NCBI RefSeq assembly: GCF_035762905.1
Contig: NZ_DASUCC010000146.1
Span: 93,835 to 157,834, forward strand
Source of the DNA: DASYTH01 sp035762905
GTDB lineage: Bacteria > Actinomycetota > Actinomycetes > Mycobacteriales > Pseudonocardiaceae
Reading direction: 5' to 3'
Length of the DNA: 64,000 nucleotides
The translations under genes and the position numbers were made by a program. The number at the start of each line of letters is the position of its first letter. Position 1 is the first letter of the stretch. This document shows positions 44,117 through 53,320 of this stretch, in pieces. The notes beneath the pieces were generated by a model that did not search any database, was not told the DNA's origin, and saw only the letters and a program-made list of their open reading frames with translations.

Positions 44117-46315
44117 ATGGAAAAGCCGATGTTGACCGTGCGGATCGCCAGATGGAGCGCGGAACATCCATGGCGCGCGATCGGCGCCTGGGTCCTGTTC
44201 ATGATGCTCAGCCTGACGCTGGGGAACGTGCTCGGCACCAAGACGGCCGACTTCGACGACAACCCCAAGGGGGAGATGGCCACCTACCAGAGCATCGTCG
44301 ACGAGTCCGGATTCTCCCGCCCGGCGACCGAGAACGTGCTGATCACCGCGCGGGACGGCGACCTGGACGCGGGGCGGGCGACGGCCGCGGCGGGCGACGT
44401 GCGGACGGCCATGTCCGGACTGTCCGGCGTCGGCGCGGTCAGCGAGCCGGTGCCGTCACCGAAGGGCACCGCGGTGCTGGTCAACGTGGAGTTGGCCGGG
44501 GACCGGGAGACCGCGGAGGAACGGGTGCGGCCGCTGCTGGACACCACCGCGTCGGTGCAACAGCGCTACCCGGACCTGCGGATCGAACAGGTCGGCGGGG
44601 CGTCGCTGAACAGCGCGCTGTCCGAGACGATGGGCCAGGACTTCCAGAAGGCCGAGCTGATCAGCGTCCCGGTCGCGCTGGTGATCATGCTGGTGGTGTT
44701 CGGCGCGCTGATCGCCGCCGGGGTTCCGGTGCTGCTCGCGGTCTCCGCGGTGGGCACCGCGCTCGGTCTGTCGGCGCTGGCCTCCCACCTGGTTCCGGCC
44801 ACCGACAACACCTCGAGCATGATCCTGCTGATCGGCATGGCGGTCGGCGTGGACTACTCGCTGTTCTACATCCGGCGGGAGCGGGAGGAGCGGGCCAAGG
44901 GCGCCGGGCACCTGGATGCCGTCGAGATCGCCGCGGCCACCTCGGGCCACGCCATCGTGGTCTCCGGGATCGCCGTTGCGGTGGCCATGGCCGGCATGTT
45001 CGTGCTGAACGACGTCGTGTTCTCGTCGATCGCCATCGGCACGATCCTGGTGGTGCTGGCCGCGATGATCGGCTCGATCACCGTGCTGCCCGCGCTGCTG
45101 GCCAAGCTCGGCCGGTGGATCGACAAGCCGCGGATCCCGTTGCTGTGGCGGCTGTCCGCGCGCACCGACGGCGAGTCGAAGTTCTGGCGGACGGTGCTGC
45201 GGCCGAGCCTGCGCCGCCCCGGCATCACCCTGGCCGTGTCCGCGGTGGCCATCGGCGCGCTGGCCGTCCCGGCGTTCAACATGAACCTCAACGCTCCGTC
45301 CGAGGTGGACCTGCCCCGGTCGATCCCGATCATGCAGGGGTACGACCGGATGATCGAGGCGTTCCCGAGCACCGGCGCCACACACGCGATCGCCGTGCGG
45401 GTGCCGGCCGGGTCTACCGCCGCCGGGCGGGCCGCCGTGGACGACCTGCTGGCCCGGTTGGCCGCCGACGACGACTTCGCCCACGACCGGGCGCCCCGGG
45501 TCGACGAGGCGGCCGGTGGCCGGATCTTCCTGGTGTCGGCCGGCATCCCGGACAGCGCCGCCAGCCCGGAGGCCGACCAGTCGCTGGCCAAGCTGCGCAC
45601 CGAGTTGCTGCCGCGGACGGTCGGCACGGTGGCCGGCGCGGAGTGGGCGGTCAGCGGGGAGACCGCCGGGTCCAACGACTTCATCGACCAGATGAACGCC
45701 GGGCTGCCCTGGGTGATCGGGTTCGTGCTGCTGCTGACCTTCCTGGTGATGCTGTGGGCGTTCCGGGCGCCGGTGATCGCGCTGTCCGCCATCCTGTTGA
45801 ACCTGCTCTCCGCCGCGGCCGCCTACGGCGTGCTGGTGCTGGTCTTCCAGAACAGCTGGGCGGAGGGACTGCTCGGGTTCACCTCCAACGGCGGCATCAC
45901 GGCGTGGCTGCCGGTGATCCTGTTCGTCACGCTGTTCGGGCTGTCCATGGACTACCACGTGTTCGTGCTCAGCCGGATCCGGGAGGCCGCGGCCGGCGGG
46001 GTGGACATCCGCACCGCGGTGGCAAACGGGATCACCCGGTCGGCCGGCGTGGTGACCAGCGCCGCCGTGGTCATGGTCGCCGTCTTCTCGATCTTCGCCA
46101 CGCTCAGCGCGATCGACATGAAGCAGATGGGCGTCGGTCTGGCCACCGCCATCCTGATCGACGCGACGCTGATCAGGGCCATCATCCTGCCGGCCCTGAT
46201 GGCCGTGCTCGGCCGGGCCAACTGGTGGACCCCGCGCTTCCTGCGCCGGCGCGGCGAAGCCGGTTCCGAGCCCGGGCGCGCCACCGAGCCGAGGCAGCTC
46301 GAACCGGTCGGCTGA
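44117..46315 (+). CDS. MMPL-family RND transporter
   Basis: 732-residue MMPL membrane exporter with two RND halves, each a helix, an extracellular loop and a five-helix bundle. First half: helix about 21-41, then GVDYSLFYIRREREERAKG. Second half: helix about 373-393, then LFGLSMDYHVFVLSRIREAA. The paired Asp-Tyr motifs in GVDYS and SMDYH are the proton-relay signature of MMPL3-type proteins. It exports lipids or other hydrophobic products. The ATG at 44117 has GGAGGGG 4 nt upstream. It ends in a strong hairpin. Confidence 0.94.
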   Translation: MEKPMLTVRIARWSAEHPWRAIGAWVLFMMLSLTLGNVLGTKTADFDDNPKGEMATYQSIVDESGFSRPATENVLITARDGDLDAGRATAAAGDVRTAMSGLSGVGAVSEPVPSPKGTAVLVNVELAGDRETAEERVRPLLDTTASVQQRYPDLRIEQVGGASLNSALSETMGQDFQKAELISVPVALVIMLVVFGALIAAGVPVLLAVSAVGTALGLSALASHLVPATDNTSSMILLIGMAVGVDYSLFYIRREREERAKGAGHLDAVEIAAATSGHAIVVSGIAVAVAMAGMFVLNDVVFSSIAIGTILVVLAAMIGSITVLPALLAKLGRWIDKPRIPLLWRLSARTDGESKFWRTVLRPSLRRPGITLAVSAVAIGALAVPAFNMNLNAPSEVDLPRSIPIMQGYDRMIEAFPSTGATHAIAVRVPAGSTAAGRAAVDDLLARLAADDDFAHDRAPRVDEAAGGRIFLVSAGIPDSAASPEADQSLAKLRTELLPRTVGTVAGAEWAVSGETAGSNDFIDQMNAGLPWVIGFVLLLTFLVMLWAFRAPVIALSAILLNLLSAAAAYGVLVLVFQNSWAEGLLGFTSNGGITAWLPVILFVTLFGLSMDYHVFVLSRIREAAAGGVDIRTAVANGITRSAGVVTSAAVVMVAVFSIFATLSAIDMKQMGVGLATAILIDATLIRAIILPALMAVLGRANWWTPRFLRRRGEAGSEPGRATEPRQLEPVG

Positions 46316-46330
46316 TCGGCGCAACGAGGA

Positions 46331-46365
46331 CGGTGCCGCACACCCGAGGGGGGTGTGCGGCACCG
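46331..46365. terminator. Bidirectional terminator between MMPL and crotonase genes
   Basis: Perfect 15-bp inverted repeat (46331-46345 with 46351-46365), loop 5 nt, between convergent genes and 13 nt before the crotonase stop. Confidence 0.85.
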
Positions 46366-46378
46366 GTTTCGGTTGCGG

Positions 46379-47224
46379 CTATTGACCGGTGAACGTCGGG
46401 GGCCGGCGCTCCAGGAAGGACTGGACGGCCTCGCCGAGATCCTTGCTCGGCAGGAAGGCGGCGTTCCAGGCGGCGACGTAGCGCAGACCGACGGCGACGG
46501 TGGGTTCGCGGGTGACGTTGAGCACGTCCTTGACGCCCTGCACCACGAGGGGGGCGTTGGCGGCGATGTCGGCGGCCAGCGCGCGGGCCGCGGCGAGGGT
46601 GGCCGGCTGGTCGTCGTAGACGTCGTTGACCAGGGCGATGCGCGCGGCACGCGCGGCGTCGATGTCCTTGCCGGTGAACGCGAGCTCGCGCAGGTGGCCC
46701 TCGCCGATGATCCCGGCCAGCCGCTGCAGGCTGCCGAGGTCGGCGACGATGGCCACCTTCACCTCGCGGACGCTGAACTTGGCGTCGGCGCTGGCCAGCC
46801 GGATGTCCGCGGCGGCGATCAGGTCCACGCCGCCGCCGACGCACCAGCCGCAGATCGCCGCCACCACCGGCTTTCGACAGGCCGCCACCGCGGTCACCGC
46901 GTCCTGCAGGGCGCGCAGCGAGTCCAGGAACCGGGTGCGCGGCGCGGCCAGCGCGGCGGGCGCCTCGGGGCCGCCGAGCAGCTCGCCCCAGGACGGCGCC
47001 ATCGCCGGCAGGTCCAGGCCGTAGGAGAAGTTCGCGCCGCTGCCGGTGAGCACGACCGCACGGACCTCGGGGTCGGCGTCCAGCGCGCGGAACACCACCG
47101 GCAGCTCCCGCCAGAAGTCCGGTCCCATCGCGTTGCCCTTGCCGGGGCCGAGCAGGGTCACCTCGGCGACGTGATCAGACACGTCGACCTTGAGCGCCAC
47201 CAGTTGGTTTAGAGCTGCGGTCAT
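46379..47224 (-). CDS. Crotonase, dienoyl-CoA isomerase-like
   Basis: 281-residue enoyl-CoA hydratase/isomerase superfamily member. Oxyanion-hole segments are GSGANFSYGLDL and AICGWCVGGGVDLIAAADIR. The acidic residues in SVREVKVAIVADLGSLQRL line up with the Glu and Asp of delta-3,5-delta-2,4-dienoyl-CoA isomerases, more so than with hydratases. Probably acts in beta-oxidation of unsaturated acyl-CoAs. The ATG at 47224 is preferred (AGGATG upstream); a start 16 codons earlier is less likely. Confidence 0.9.
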   Translation of the reverse strand: MTAALNQLVALKVDVSDHVAEVTLLGPGKGNAMGPDFWRELPVVFRALDADPEVRAVVLTGSGANFSYGLDLPAMAPSWGELLGGPEAPAALAAPRTRFLDSLRALQDAVTAVAACRKPVVAAICGWCVGGGVDLIAAADIRLASADAKFSVREVKVAIVADLGSLQRLAGIIGEGHLRELAFTGKDIDAARAARIALVNDVYDDQPATLAAARALAADIAANAPLVVQGVKDVLNVTREPTVAVGLRYVAAWNAAFLPSKDLGEAVQSFLERRPPTFTGQ

Positions 47225-47339
47225 GCGGACATCCTGGCCCAGGCGCGGCCGCCGGACCAACGCGGCCACCACCGGACTCCGGCGAGTCCGGGGTGGCGCG
47301 CTACGGTCTCACGGTTCCTGTGGGCTAGGAGGGCACGGC

Positions 47340-47495
47340 ATGGCACAGCAGAGCAGCACCACGCCGATCTTCGACCAGTTGCTTCGGGAGATGACCGAGG
47401 GACAGCGTCCGCCCGCCCAGCCCACGGCGGCCAGCGAGCCGGACCAGGCCGGCGAGGACCGCCCGGCCCCGCGCCGCCGGCACCGGGCGGAGTGA
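47340..47495 (+). CDS. Small 51-residue protein, function unknown
   Basis: AGGAGG lies 7 nt before the ATG, an ideal ribosome site. The N-terminus (STTPIFDQLLREMTEG) is an amphipathic helix candidate; the rest is Pro/Arg-rich and ends PRRRHRAE. It is divergent from the crotonase gene and its stop abuts the DoxX stop. No family recognised. Confidence 0.7.
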   Translation: MAQQSSTTPIFDQLLREMTEGQRPPAQPTAASEPDQAGEDRPAPRRRHRAE

Positions 47496-47864
47496 TCACA
47501 GACCGGCGAACCGGCCGACGGCCACGGCGACCGCGACGGCCATGATCACCACGTTTTTCGCGATGTTGCGCGGTTCCCGCAGCCGGTAGTGCACGCCGAT
47601 CGCCAGCAGCATGATCACCGCGAAGCCGACCGCCGCCAACGGCGTGAGCACCCGGGCGATCCCGGTCAGCCAGGGCAGGATGATTCCGGCCACCCCGAAC
47701 AGCTCGCTGATCCCGGCCGTCCGCAGGTACGGCAGCGGCACGATCTTCGCGGCGGTCTGTCCGGTGCGCAGCATCTCCTCGATGCTCCACGTGGACTTGA
47801 AGAACCCGGAGACCAGGAAGATGGCGGCGAGCACGCCCTGACCGATCCACAATGCGACGTTCAT
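47496..47864 (-). CDS. DoxX-family membrane protein
   Basis: 122-residue four-helix DoxX-like protein (AIFLVSGFFKSTWSIEEML, GISELFGVAGIILPWLTGI, LTPLAAVGFAVIMLLAIGVH, then a last helix near VVIMAVAVAVAVG). Such proteins are linked to quinone or thiol redox at the membrane, without a firm role. GAGGAG lies 6 nt before the ATG. It is downstream of the MmcQ/YjbR-like gene on the same strand. Confidence 0.88.
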   Translation of the reverse strand: MNVALWIGQGVLAAIFLVSGFFKSTWSIEEMLRTGQTAAKIVPLPYLRTAGISELFGVAGIILPWLTGIARVLTPLAAVGFAVIMLLAIGVHYRLREPRNIAKNVVIMAVAVAVAVGRFAGL

Positions 47865-47929
47865 TCGGATCTCCTCAGCTGTTGAAAACGGCTTCGGAGA
47901 AGGGACGGGCCGGCGGGGTGGAACGTGAC

Positions 47930-48289
47930 TCAGGCCGGCCGCTTGGACTTGGGCAGCTTCGCCAGAATGGCGTCGTAGGAGCGGTCCACCAGCTCGCGCA
48001 CCTCGTCGTCGGACACGGCGCCGCCGTGGTAGCGCACGCTGTTCCAGCCGTAGCGGCCGATGTAGTCGCTGATTCGCACGTCGTCCGGGTAGCGCTGGCG
48101 GTACTCGTCGGCTTCCGCCGCGGTGCGGCCGCACTTCACCCCGACCGAGTCGCCGTCCATCCCGATGAACGCGAACGCCTTGCCGCCGACCTTGGCCACC
48201 AGCTCCACGTCACCCCACGGGTAGCTCTCCTCGGCGCCCGGCTTGGCCAGGCAGTAGTCGATCAGATCGTCACGCCGCACGGCGCACAC
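47930..48289 (-). CDS. MmcQ/YjbR-family protein
   Basis: 119-residue MmcQ/YjbR (CyaY-like fold) protein: CLAKPGAEESYPWGDVELVAK, then KVGGKAFAFIGM, and the C-terminal GRYGWNSVRYHGGAVSDDEV. Likely DNA-binding or structural; function unproven. The GTG at 48289 follows the response-regulator stop by one base, with GGAGG 8 nt upstream in that gene, so it is translationally coupled to the two-component system. Confidence 0.88.
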   Translation of the reverse strand: MCAVRRDDLIDYCLAKPGAEESYPWGDVELVAKVGGKAFAFIGMDGDSVGVKCGRTAAEADEYRQRYPDDVRISDYIGRYGWNSVRYHGGAVSDDEVRELVDRSYDAILAKLPKSKRPA

Positions 48290-48290
48290 C

Positions 48291-48962
48291 CTAAGGCCCT
48301 CCGCGGCCCGGGACGACCAGACCCGACTCGTAGGCGGCGACCACGGCCTGGGTCCGGTCGCGCAGCCCGAGCTTGGCCAGCACCCGGCTGACGTGCGTCT
48401 TGACCGTCTCCTCGCTGACCACCAGCCGGCCGGCGATCTCCGGGTTGGACAGCCCCTCGGCGAGCAGCCGCAGCACGTCGGTCTCCCGCGGGGTCAGCGC
48501 GTCCAGCGCGACGGCGGCCCGCCCTGGTCGGGGCCGCTGCCGGGCGAACTCGGCGATCAGCCGCTTCGTGATCACCGGCGCCAGCAGGGCCTCCCCGGCC
48601 GCCACCACCCGGACCGCGTCGAACAGCCGCTCCGCGGTCACGTCCTTGAGCAGGAACCCGCTGGCCCCGGCGCTGAGCGCGTCGTAGACGTACTCGTCGA
48701 GATCGAACGTGGTCAGCATGAGGATCCGCGGCGCGCCGGCCCCCGCCGCGATCCGCCCGGTGGCCTCGATGCCGTCCATGACCGGCATCCGCACGTCCAT
48801 CAGCACCACGTCCGGCCGGCGCTCGGTACAGATCCGCACCGCCGCAAGGCCGTCGGCCGCCGTGCCGACCACGGCGAAGTCCGCCTGGGTGGCCAGCAGC
48901 GCGCCGAACCCGGCCCGCACCACGTCCTGGTCGTCGGCGACCACGATCCGGATCCGGTTCAT
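48291..48962 (-). CDS. NarL/LuxR-family response regulator
   Basis: 223 residues. The receiver domain has the acidic pocket VVADDQDVVR, phospho-acceptor Asp in VVLMDVRMPVMDG (about residue 54), Thr in LMLTTFD and Lys in FLLKDV. The LuxR-type helix-turn-helix (about 154-210) has LTPRETDVLRLLAEGLSNPE and VSEETVKTHVSRVLAKL. Its partner kinase overlaps upstream by 4 nt. It likely regulates the divergent ABC exporter genes. Confidence 0.95.
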   Translation of the reverse strand: MNRIRIVVADDQDVVRAGFGALLATQADFAVVGTAADGLAAVRICTERRPDVVLMDVRMPVMDGIEATGRIAAGAGAPRILMLTTFDLDEYVYDALSAGASGFLLKDVTAERLFDAVRVVAAGEALLAPVITKRLIAEFARQRPRPGRAAVALDALTPRETDVLRLLAEGLSNPEIAGRLVVSEETVKTHVSRVLAKLGLRDRTQAVVAAYESGLVVPGRGGP

Positions 48963-50110
48963 GGCTGGTCCGCCGTGACCGGGAGCACGACGTCGACCAG
49001 GAAGCCGCCGTGCGGACCCGGGCCGGTGGTCAGCGTGCCGCCGGCCGTCGCGGCCCGCTCGCGCATGCCGAGCAGGCCGTGCCCGCCGTCCGGTGCCGCG
49101 CCGGGCGGGGGGCCGGGACCGTTGTCCCGGACCCGCAGACGCAGCGCGTCCCGGGTGTAGTCCAGCTCGACGTCCACCGCGGCGCCGGGCGCGTGCCGCC
49201 GGGCGTTGGTCAGCGCCTCCTGCACGATCCGGAACGCGGCCAGCTCCACGCCGGGGTCGAGCGGTCCGACCCGGCCGCGCACGATCAGCCGGGTGCTGGT
49301 GCCTGCGGCCGCGCGCGCCTCGTCGATCAACCCGTTGAGCTCCTCCAACCCGGGCTGCGGGGACCGGTCCGGCTCGGCGCCCGCGTCCTCGCGGAGCACG
49401 CCGAGCAGCCGGCGCATCTCGGTGAGCGCGGCCCGGGCGGTGTCCCCGATGCCGGCCAGCCGCCGCTGCCCCTCGGCCGGCATGCCGGGTGTGGTCAGCC
49501 GGGCGGTCTCGGCCTGCACGGCGATCAGCGAGATGTGGTGGGCGACCACGTCGTGCAGCTCGCGGGCGATCCGGGCACGCTCACCCCGGGCCGCGTGCTC
49601 GAGCAACGTGTCCGCGATGGCCCGGCTCGAGCCGTGCCGGGCCCTGGCCTCGTCGGACCCGCGCAGGAAACCGCCGAGCAGGACGGCCCCGGTCAGCAGC
49701 GCGAGCAGCCCGATGCCGAGGAACCCGGGCAGGTTGATGGCCAGGATCACGAACGGCACCAGCAGCAGCGCGGCCGCGAGCCGGGATCCGTGCCGGGCGA
49801 CGGAGTAGCCGACGATCAGTTCGGCCAGCACCCCGGCAACGGTCAGCCGCAGCCCGCCGGCCATGGTCAGCGCGTTGGCCAGGGTGATCGCCAGCGCGGC
49901 GACCCGCGGCTGGGTCCGGATCAGGGCGAGCGGCAGGGTGGCGCACAGGCCGAGCAGGAAACCGGTGGCCGGGTCGTCGACCTCGTCGGTCCCGGCGACC
50001 ACCTCGGACATGGCGACCAGGCCGAGCCCGGCGGCGAGGCCGAGCGGCGCGTCGCGCGCGGCGGTGATCCGCTGCCAAACCCGCCGCGCGTGCGCCATCA
50101 CGTAGCTCAT
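48959..50110 (-). CDS. Sensor histidine kinase (HisKA_3)
   Basis: 383-residue membrane kinase. Four to five N-terminal helices (about 20-145) serve as sensor, followed by dimerisation/phospho-acceptor ARIARELHDVVAHHISLIAV with His in ELHDV. The HATPase domain has FRIVQEALTNARRHAPG and DNGPGPPPG, then GHGLLGMRERA. Its signal is unknown; adjacency to an ABC-2 exporter suggests membrane or antibiotic stress. The ATG at 50110 was chosen; another ATG lies 4 codons in. Both have weak ribosome sites. Confidence 0.92.
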   Translation of the reverse strand: MSYVMAHARRVWQRITAARDAPLGLAAGLGLVAMSEVVAGTDEVDDPATGFLLGLCATLPLALIRTQPRVAALAITLANALTMAGGLRLTVAGVLAELIVGYSVARHGSRLAAALLLVPFVILAINLPGFLGIGLLALLTGAVLLGGFLRGSDEARARHGSSRAIADTLLEHAARGERARIARELHDVVAHHISLIAVQAETARLTTPGMPAEGQRRLAGIGDTARAALTEMRRLLGVLREDAGAEPDRSPQPGLEELNGLIDEARAAAGTSTRLIVRGRVGPLDPGVELAAFRIVQEALTNARRHAPGAAVDVELDYTRDALRLRVRDNGPGPPPGAAPDGGHGLLGMRERAATAGGTLTTGPGPHGGFLVDVVLPVTADQP

Positions 50111-50210
50111 TCTCTGTGCTGGAAACCGAAATGCATCCCTCGCGGGAGGGATCACAAGACCACACCGCGGCGGGACGACCGCCAACCCGCCGCCTCGTAG
50201 CGTCACCGCC

Positions 50211-51134
50211 ATGGACGCGAGCATCGAGGTTCGCCAGCTGCGCAAGACCTACGGGCCGACGGTCGCCGTCGAGGGGCTGTCGTTCACCGTCGCCGCGGGT
50301 CAGGTCACCGGGTTCGTGGGACCCAACGGGGCCGGCAAGTCGACCACCATGCGGGTGATCCTCGGGCTGGACGCACCGGACGCGGGCAGCGCGCTGGTCG
50401 GTGGCCGCCCGTACCGGACGCTGCCCACCCCGCTGTGCGCGGTCGGCGCGCTGCTGGACGCCGGCGCGGTGCACCCCGGCCGGCGCGCCCGGGACCACCT
50501 GCTCTGGCTCGCGCACTACGCCGGCCTGCCGACCCGCCGGGTGGACGAGGTGCTCGAGCTGGTCGGCCTGGCCGGGGCGGCCCGGCGCCGGGCCGGCGGC
50601 TTCTCGCTCGGCATGCGGCAGCGGCTGGGGATCGCCGCCGCGCTGCTCGGCGACCCGCCGGTGCTGATGTTCGACGAGCCGGTCAACGGGCTGGACCCGG
50701 AGGGGATCGTGTGGATCCGGGGACTGCTGCGCGGGTTTGCCGAGCAGGGCCGGGCGGTGCTGGTCTCCAGTCATCTGATGGGGGAGCTGGAGGGCACGGC
50801 CGATCATCTCGTGGTGATCGGCCGGGGCCGCCTGATCGCCGACACCACCGTGCGCGACCTGGTTGCCGCCGCGTCCGGGGACCGGGTGGTGCTGCGCACG
50901 GCGGACCGGTCGGGCGCGATGTCGGTGCTGGCCAACGCCGGCGCGACGGTGGCGGCCACGGACCGGGACAGCCTTACGGTGAGCGGCCTGCCCGCCGAGC
51001 GGGTGGTCGCGGTGCTCACCGAACGGGGGTTGCCGTTCTCCGAGGTGAGCGCCCATCGGGCGACCCTCGAGGAGGCCTACATGGAGCTGACCAGGGACGC
51101 GGTCGAGTTCGGGGCGCCGGAGGTGCACTCATGA
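50211..51134 (+). CDS. ABC transporter ATP-binding protein
   Basis: 307-residue ATPase of drug-export type. Walker A GPNGAGKSTT (about 43-52), signature SLGMRQRLGIAAALLG, Walker B VLMFDEPVNGLDPEG, switch His in VSSHLM. A C-terminal extension (about 215-307) is typical of DrrA/BcrA-like exporters. TAGCGT 7 nt before the ATG suggests a leaderless transcript. The stop overlaps the first permease start (ATGA). Divergent from the two-component system. Confidence 0.95.
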   Translation: MDASIEVRQLRKTYGPTVAVEGLSFTVAAGQVTGFVGPNGAGKSTTMRVILGLDAPDAGSALVGGRPYRTLPTPLCAVGALLDAGAVHPGRRARDHLLWLAHYAGLPTRRVDEVLELVGLAGAARRRAGGFSLGMRQRLGIAAALLGDPPVLMFDEPVNGLDPEGIVWIRGLLRGFAEQGRAVLVSSHLMGELEGTADHLVVIGRGRLIADTTVRDLVAAASGDRVVLRTADRSGAMSVLANAGATVAATDRDSLTVSGLPAERVVAVLTERGLPFSEVSAHRATLEEAYMELTRDAVEFGAPEVHS

Positions 51135-52540
51135 GGGAGTTCGGCCAGGTCTTGCGGGGCGAGTGGACCAAGTTCCGGTCGGTGCGCAGCACGGTGTGGT
51201 GCGTGCTGGCGGCGGTCGTGCTGACCGTGCTGCTGTCCAGCCTCGCCGCCTCGGCGACCAGCACCGACGCCAACACCGCGCCGCGGTTCGTCGACGAGTT
51301 CTCCTTCGTGCACCAGCCGCTGACCGGCGATGGCACGGTGACCGCCCGGGTGGCGAGCCTGGCCGGCGGGCACGAGTGGGCCAAGGCCGGCCTCATGATC
51401 AAGGACGGCGCCGCGCAGGGATCGCCGTACGCCGCGGTCATGGTCACCGCGCGGCACGGCGTTCGGCTGCAGTCCACATTCGACACCGACGTCGCCGGAA
51501 ACGCCGGCACCGCACCGCGTTGGCTCCGGCTGACCAGGACCGGCTCGTCGGTCACCGGGTTCGAGTCGACGGACGGCCGGACCTGGCACGAGGTGGGCCG
51601 GCGCGACGTCGACCGGCTGCCCCGGGTCGCCGAGGTCGGGCTGTTCGTCGCCTCGCCGCTGGACGTGCAGACCCGCAAGACCGGCGCCGGCAGCAACGAG
51701 ACCGCCATGATCCCCACCCGGAGCACCGCGGTCTTCGACCAGATCGCCGGCGACCAGCTCGACCCGGATGCCTGGCAGCGGACCGATGTCGCCCCGACCG
51801 TCGGACCGCGGCTCGGCGAGCCCGGCGATGCGGACGGGACCGGGCAGCGGTTCACCGTGACCGGCTCCGGTGACGTCGCCGGCTACGGGATCGAGAGCTG
51901 GATCCCGCCCGGCGACGACGACATGGTGCGCAACAGCCTTGGCGGGGTGCAGGTGGGGCTGATGGCCGTGATCGCCCTCGGCGTGCTGTTCGCGACCTCG
52001 GAGTACAAGACCGGCACCATCCGGGCCACGCTGACGGCGAGCCCGCGGCGCGGCCGGGTGCTGGCGGCCAAGGCGGTCGTGCTCGGCGGCGTGGTGTTCC
52101 TCGCCGGTCTGGTGGCGAGCGCCGCCGCATTCGTGATCGCACAGCCGGCCATGCGCGCCAACGGGTACACGCCACCCGCCTACCCTCATCTGTCCCTTGT
52201 GGACGGTCCGGTGCTGCGCGCGGTGGTCGGCACGGCGCTGTTCCTGGCCCTGCTGGCCGTGTTCAGCCTCGGCATCGGCGCGATCCGGCGGCGCACCGTG
52301 GGCGCGCTCATCCTGGTCGTGGTGCTGGTGGTGGTGCCGCAGATCGTCGGGCCGGTGGTGTCGCTGAACGCCGAGCTGTGGCTGGGCCGGCTCACCCCGG
52401 TGGCCGGGCTGGCGATCCAGCAGACCCGGGAGCGGTTCGACAGCGCGATCGCACCCTGGGCCGGGCTCGGCGTGCTGTCCGCCTACGCGGTGGGCGCCAT
52501 GGTGTTCGCGATCGTCCGGCTGCGCGGGCGGGACGCATGA
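51131..52540 (+). CDS. ABC-2 permease with extracytoplasmic domain insert
   Basis: 469 residues. After a cytoplasmic start (EWTKFRSVRSTVW) and helix 1 (about 21-43), a roughly 190-residue soluble segment is inserted: FVDEFSFVHQPLTGDGTVTARVAS, then HEWAKAGLMIKDGAAQGSPY, TRTGSSVTGFESTDGRTWHEVG and AEVGLFVASP. These blocks read like a DUF1349/concanavalin-like beta-sandwich. The remaining five helices (about 285-460) follow the usual ABC-2 pattern with TSEYKTGTIRATLTASPRRG. The insert may sense or bind extracellular substrate. Coupled to the ATPase and second permease by ATGA overlaps. Confidence 0.9.
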   Translation: MREFGQVLRGEWTKFRSVRSTVWCVLAAVVLTVLLSSLAASATSTDANTAPRFVDEFSFVHQPLTGDGTVTARVASLAGGHEWAKAGLMIKDGAAQGSPYAAVMVTARHGVRLQSTFDTDVAGNAGTAPRWLRLTRTGSSVTGFESTDGRTWHEVGRRDVDRLPRVAEVGLFVASPLDVQTRKTGAGSNETAMIPTRSTAVFDQIAGDQLDPDAWQRTDVAPTVGPRLGEPGDADGTGQRFTVTGSGDVAGYGIESWIPPGDDDMVRNSLGGVQVGLMAVIALGVLFATSEYKTGTIRATLTASPRRGRVLAAKAVVLGGVVFLAGLVASAAAFVIAQPAMRANGYTPPAYPHLSLVDGPVLRAVVGTALFLALLAVFSLGIGAIRRRTVGALILVVVLVVVPQIVGPVVSLNAELWLGRLTPVAGLAIQQTRERFDSAIAPWAGLGVLSAYAVGAMVFAIVRLRGRDA

Positions 52541-53262
52541 GGGGTGCCCTGCACGCCGAGTGGACCAAGCTCCGCACGGTGCCTAGCACGGGATGGCTGG
52601 TGCTCGCGGTCGCGGCCGGCACCGTGGCGGTCGGCGCGTTCTCCGTGTTCGGCCTCGGCACGGCGGCAGGCGCCGACCAGACCCGGCTCAGCCTGTCCGG
52701 CGCCTACCTCGGGCAGGTCGCGGTGGTGGCCCTGGCCGCGCTCGCCGTGACCACCGAGTACGACACCGGCATGATCCGCGGCACGCTGGCCGCGGCGCCG
52801 CGCCGGGGTCGGGTACTGGCCGGCAAGGCGTTCGCGGTGACCGCCGTGACGCTGTGCGCCGGGGCGCTGGGCGTTGCCGGGTCCTATCTCTGCGCCCGGC
52901 TCGCGTTCTCGCCCGGGCCGGCACTGATGTGGCGGCCGCATGCCGGAACGGTGCTCTACCTCGGGCTGATCGGACTGCTCACCCTGGGCCTGGCTTTGAT
53001 CATCCGGCACACCGGCGGCACGATCACCGTGGTGCTGAGCCTGCTGTTCACGGTGCCCGCCACCGCCGCGCTGATCACCGACCCGGTCTGGCGCGAGCGG
53101 ATCCTGCGGGTCGCCCCGATGACGGCGGGCCTGGCCATCCAGGCCACCACCGACCTCGACGCGCTGCCGATCGCGCCGTGGGCCGGGCTGGGCGTGCTGG
53201 CCGGGTACGCCGGTGGCGCGCTGGTGGTGGGCACGATGCTGTTCCTCCGCCGCGACGCCTAA
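52537..53262 (+). CDS. ABC-2 permease, second subunit
   Basis: 241-residue permease with six helices and the same family features as its neighbour (HAEWTKLRTVPSTGWLV, then TTEYDTGMIRGTLAAAPRRGRV) but no inserted domain. It presumably pairs with the first permease as a heterodimer under the single ATPase. It starts with ATG overlapping the previous stop (ATGA) and ends the operon. Confidence 0.92.
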   Translation: MRGALHAEWTKLRTVPSTGWLVLAVAAGTVAVGAFSVFGLGTAAGADQTRLSLSGAYLGQVAVVALAALAVTTEYDTGMIRGTLAAAPRRGRVLAGKAFAVTAVTLCAGALGVAGSYLCARLAFSPGPALMWRPHAGTVLYLGLIGLLTLGLALIIRHTGGTITVVLSLLFTVPATAALITDPVWRERILRVAPMTAGLAIQATTDLDALPIAPWAGLGVLAGYAGGALVVGTMLFLRRDA

Positions 53263-53284
53263 TCGATACCGGTGGATCGCGCGA

Positions 53285-53314
53285 TTGACAACGCGGTGCG
53301 CCGGAGAGTCGGAT
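53285..53314 (+). promoter_or_regulatory. Candidate promoter of secreted hydrolase
   Basis: TTGACA (53285-53290) and TCGGAT (53309-53314), spacer 18 nt, ending 6 nt before the ATG; would give a leaderless mRNA. Confidence 0.4.
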
Positions 53315-53320
53315 GCGTTC

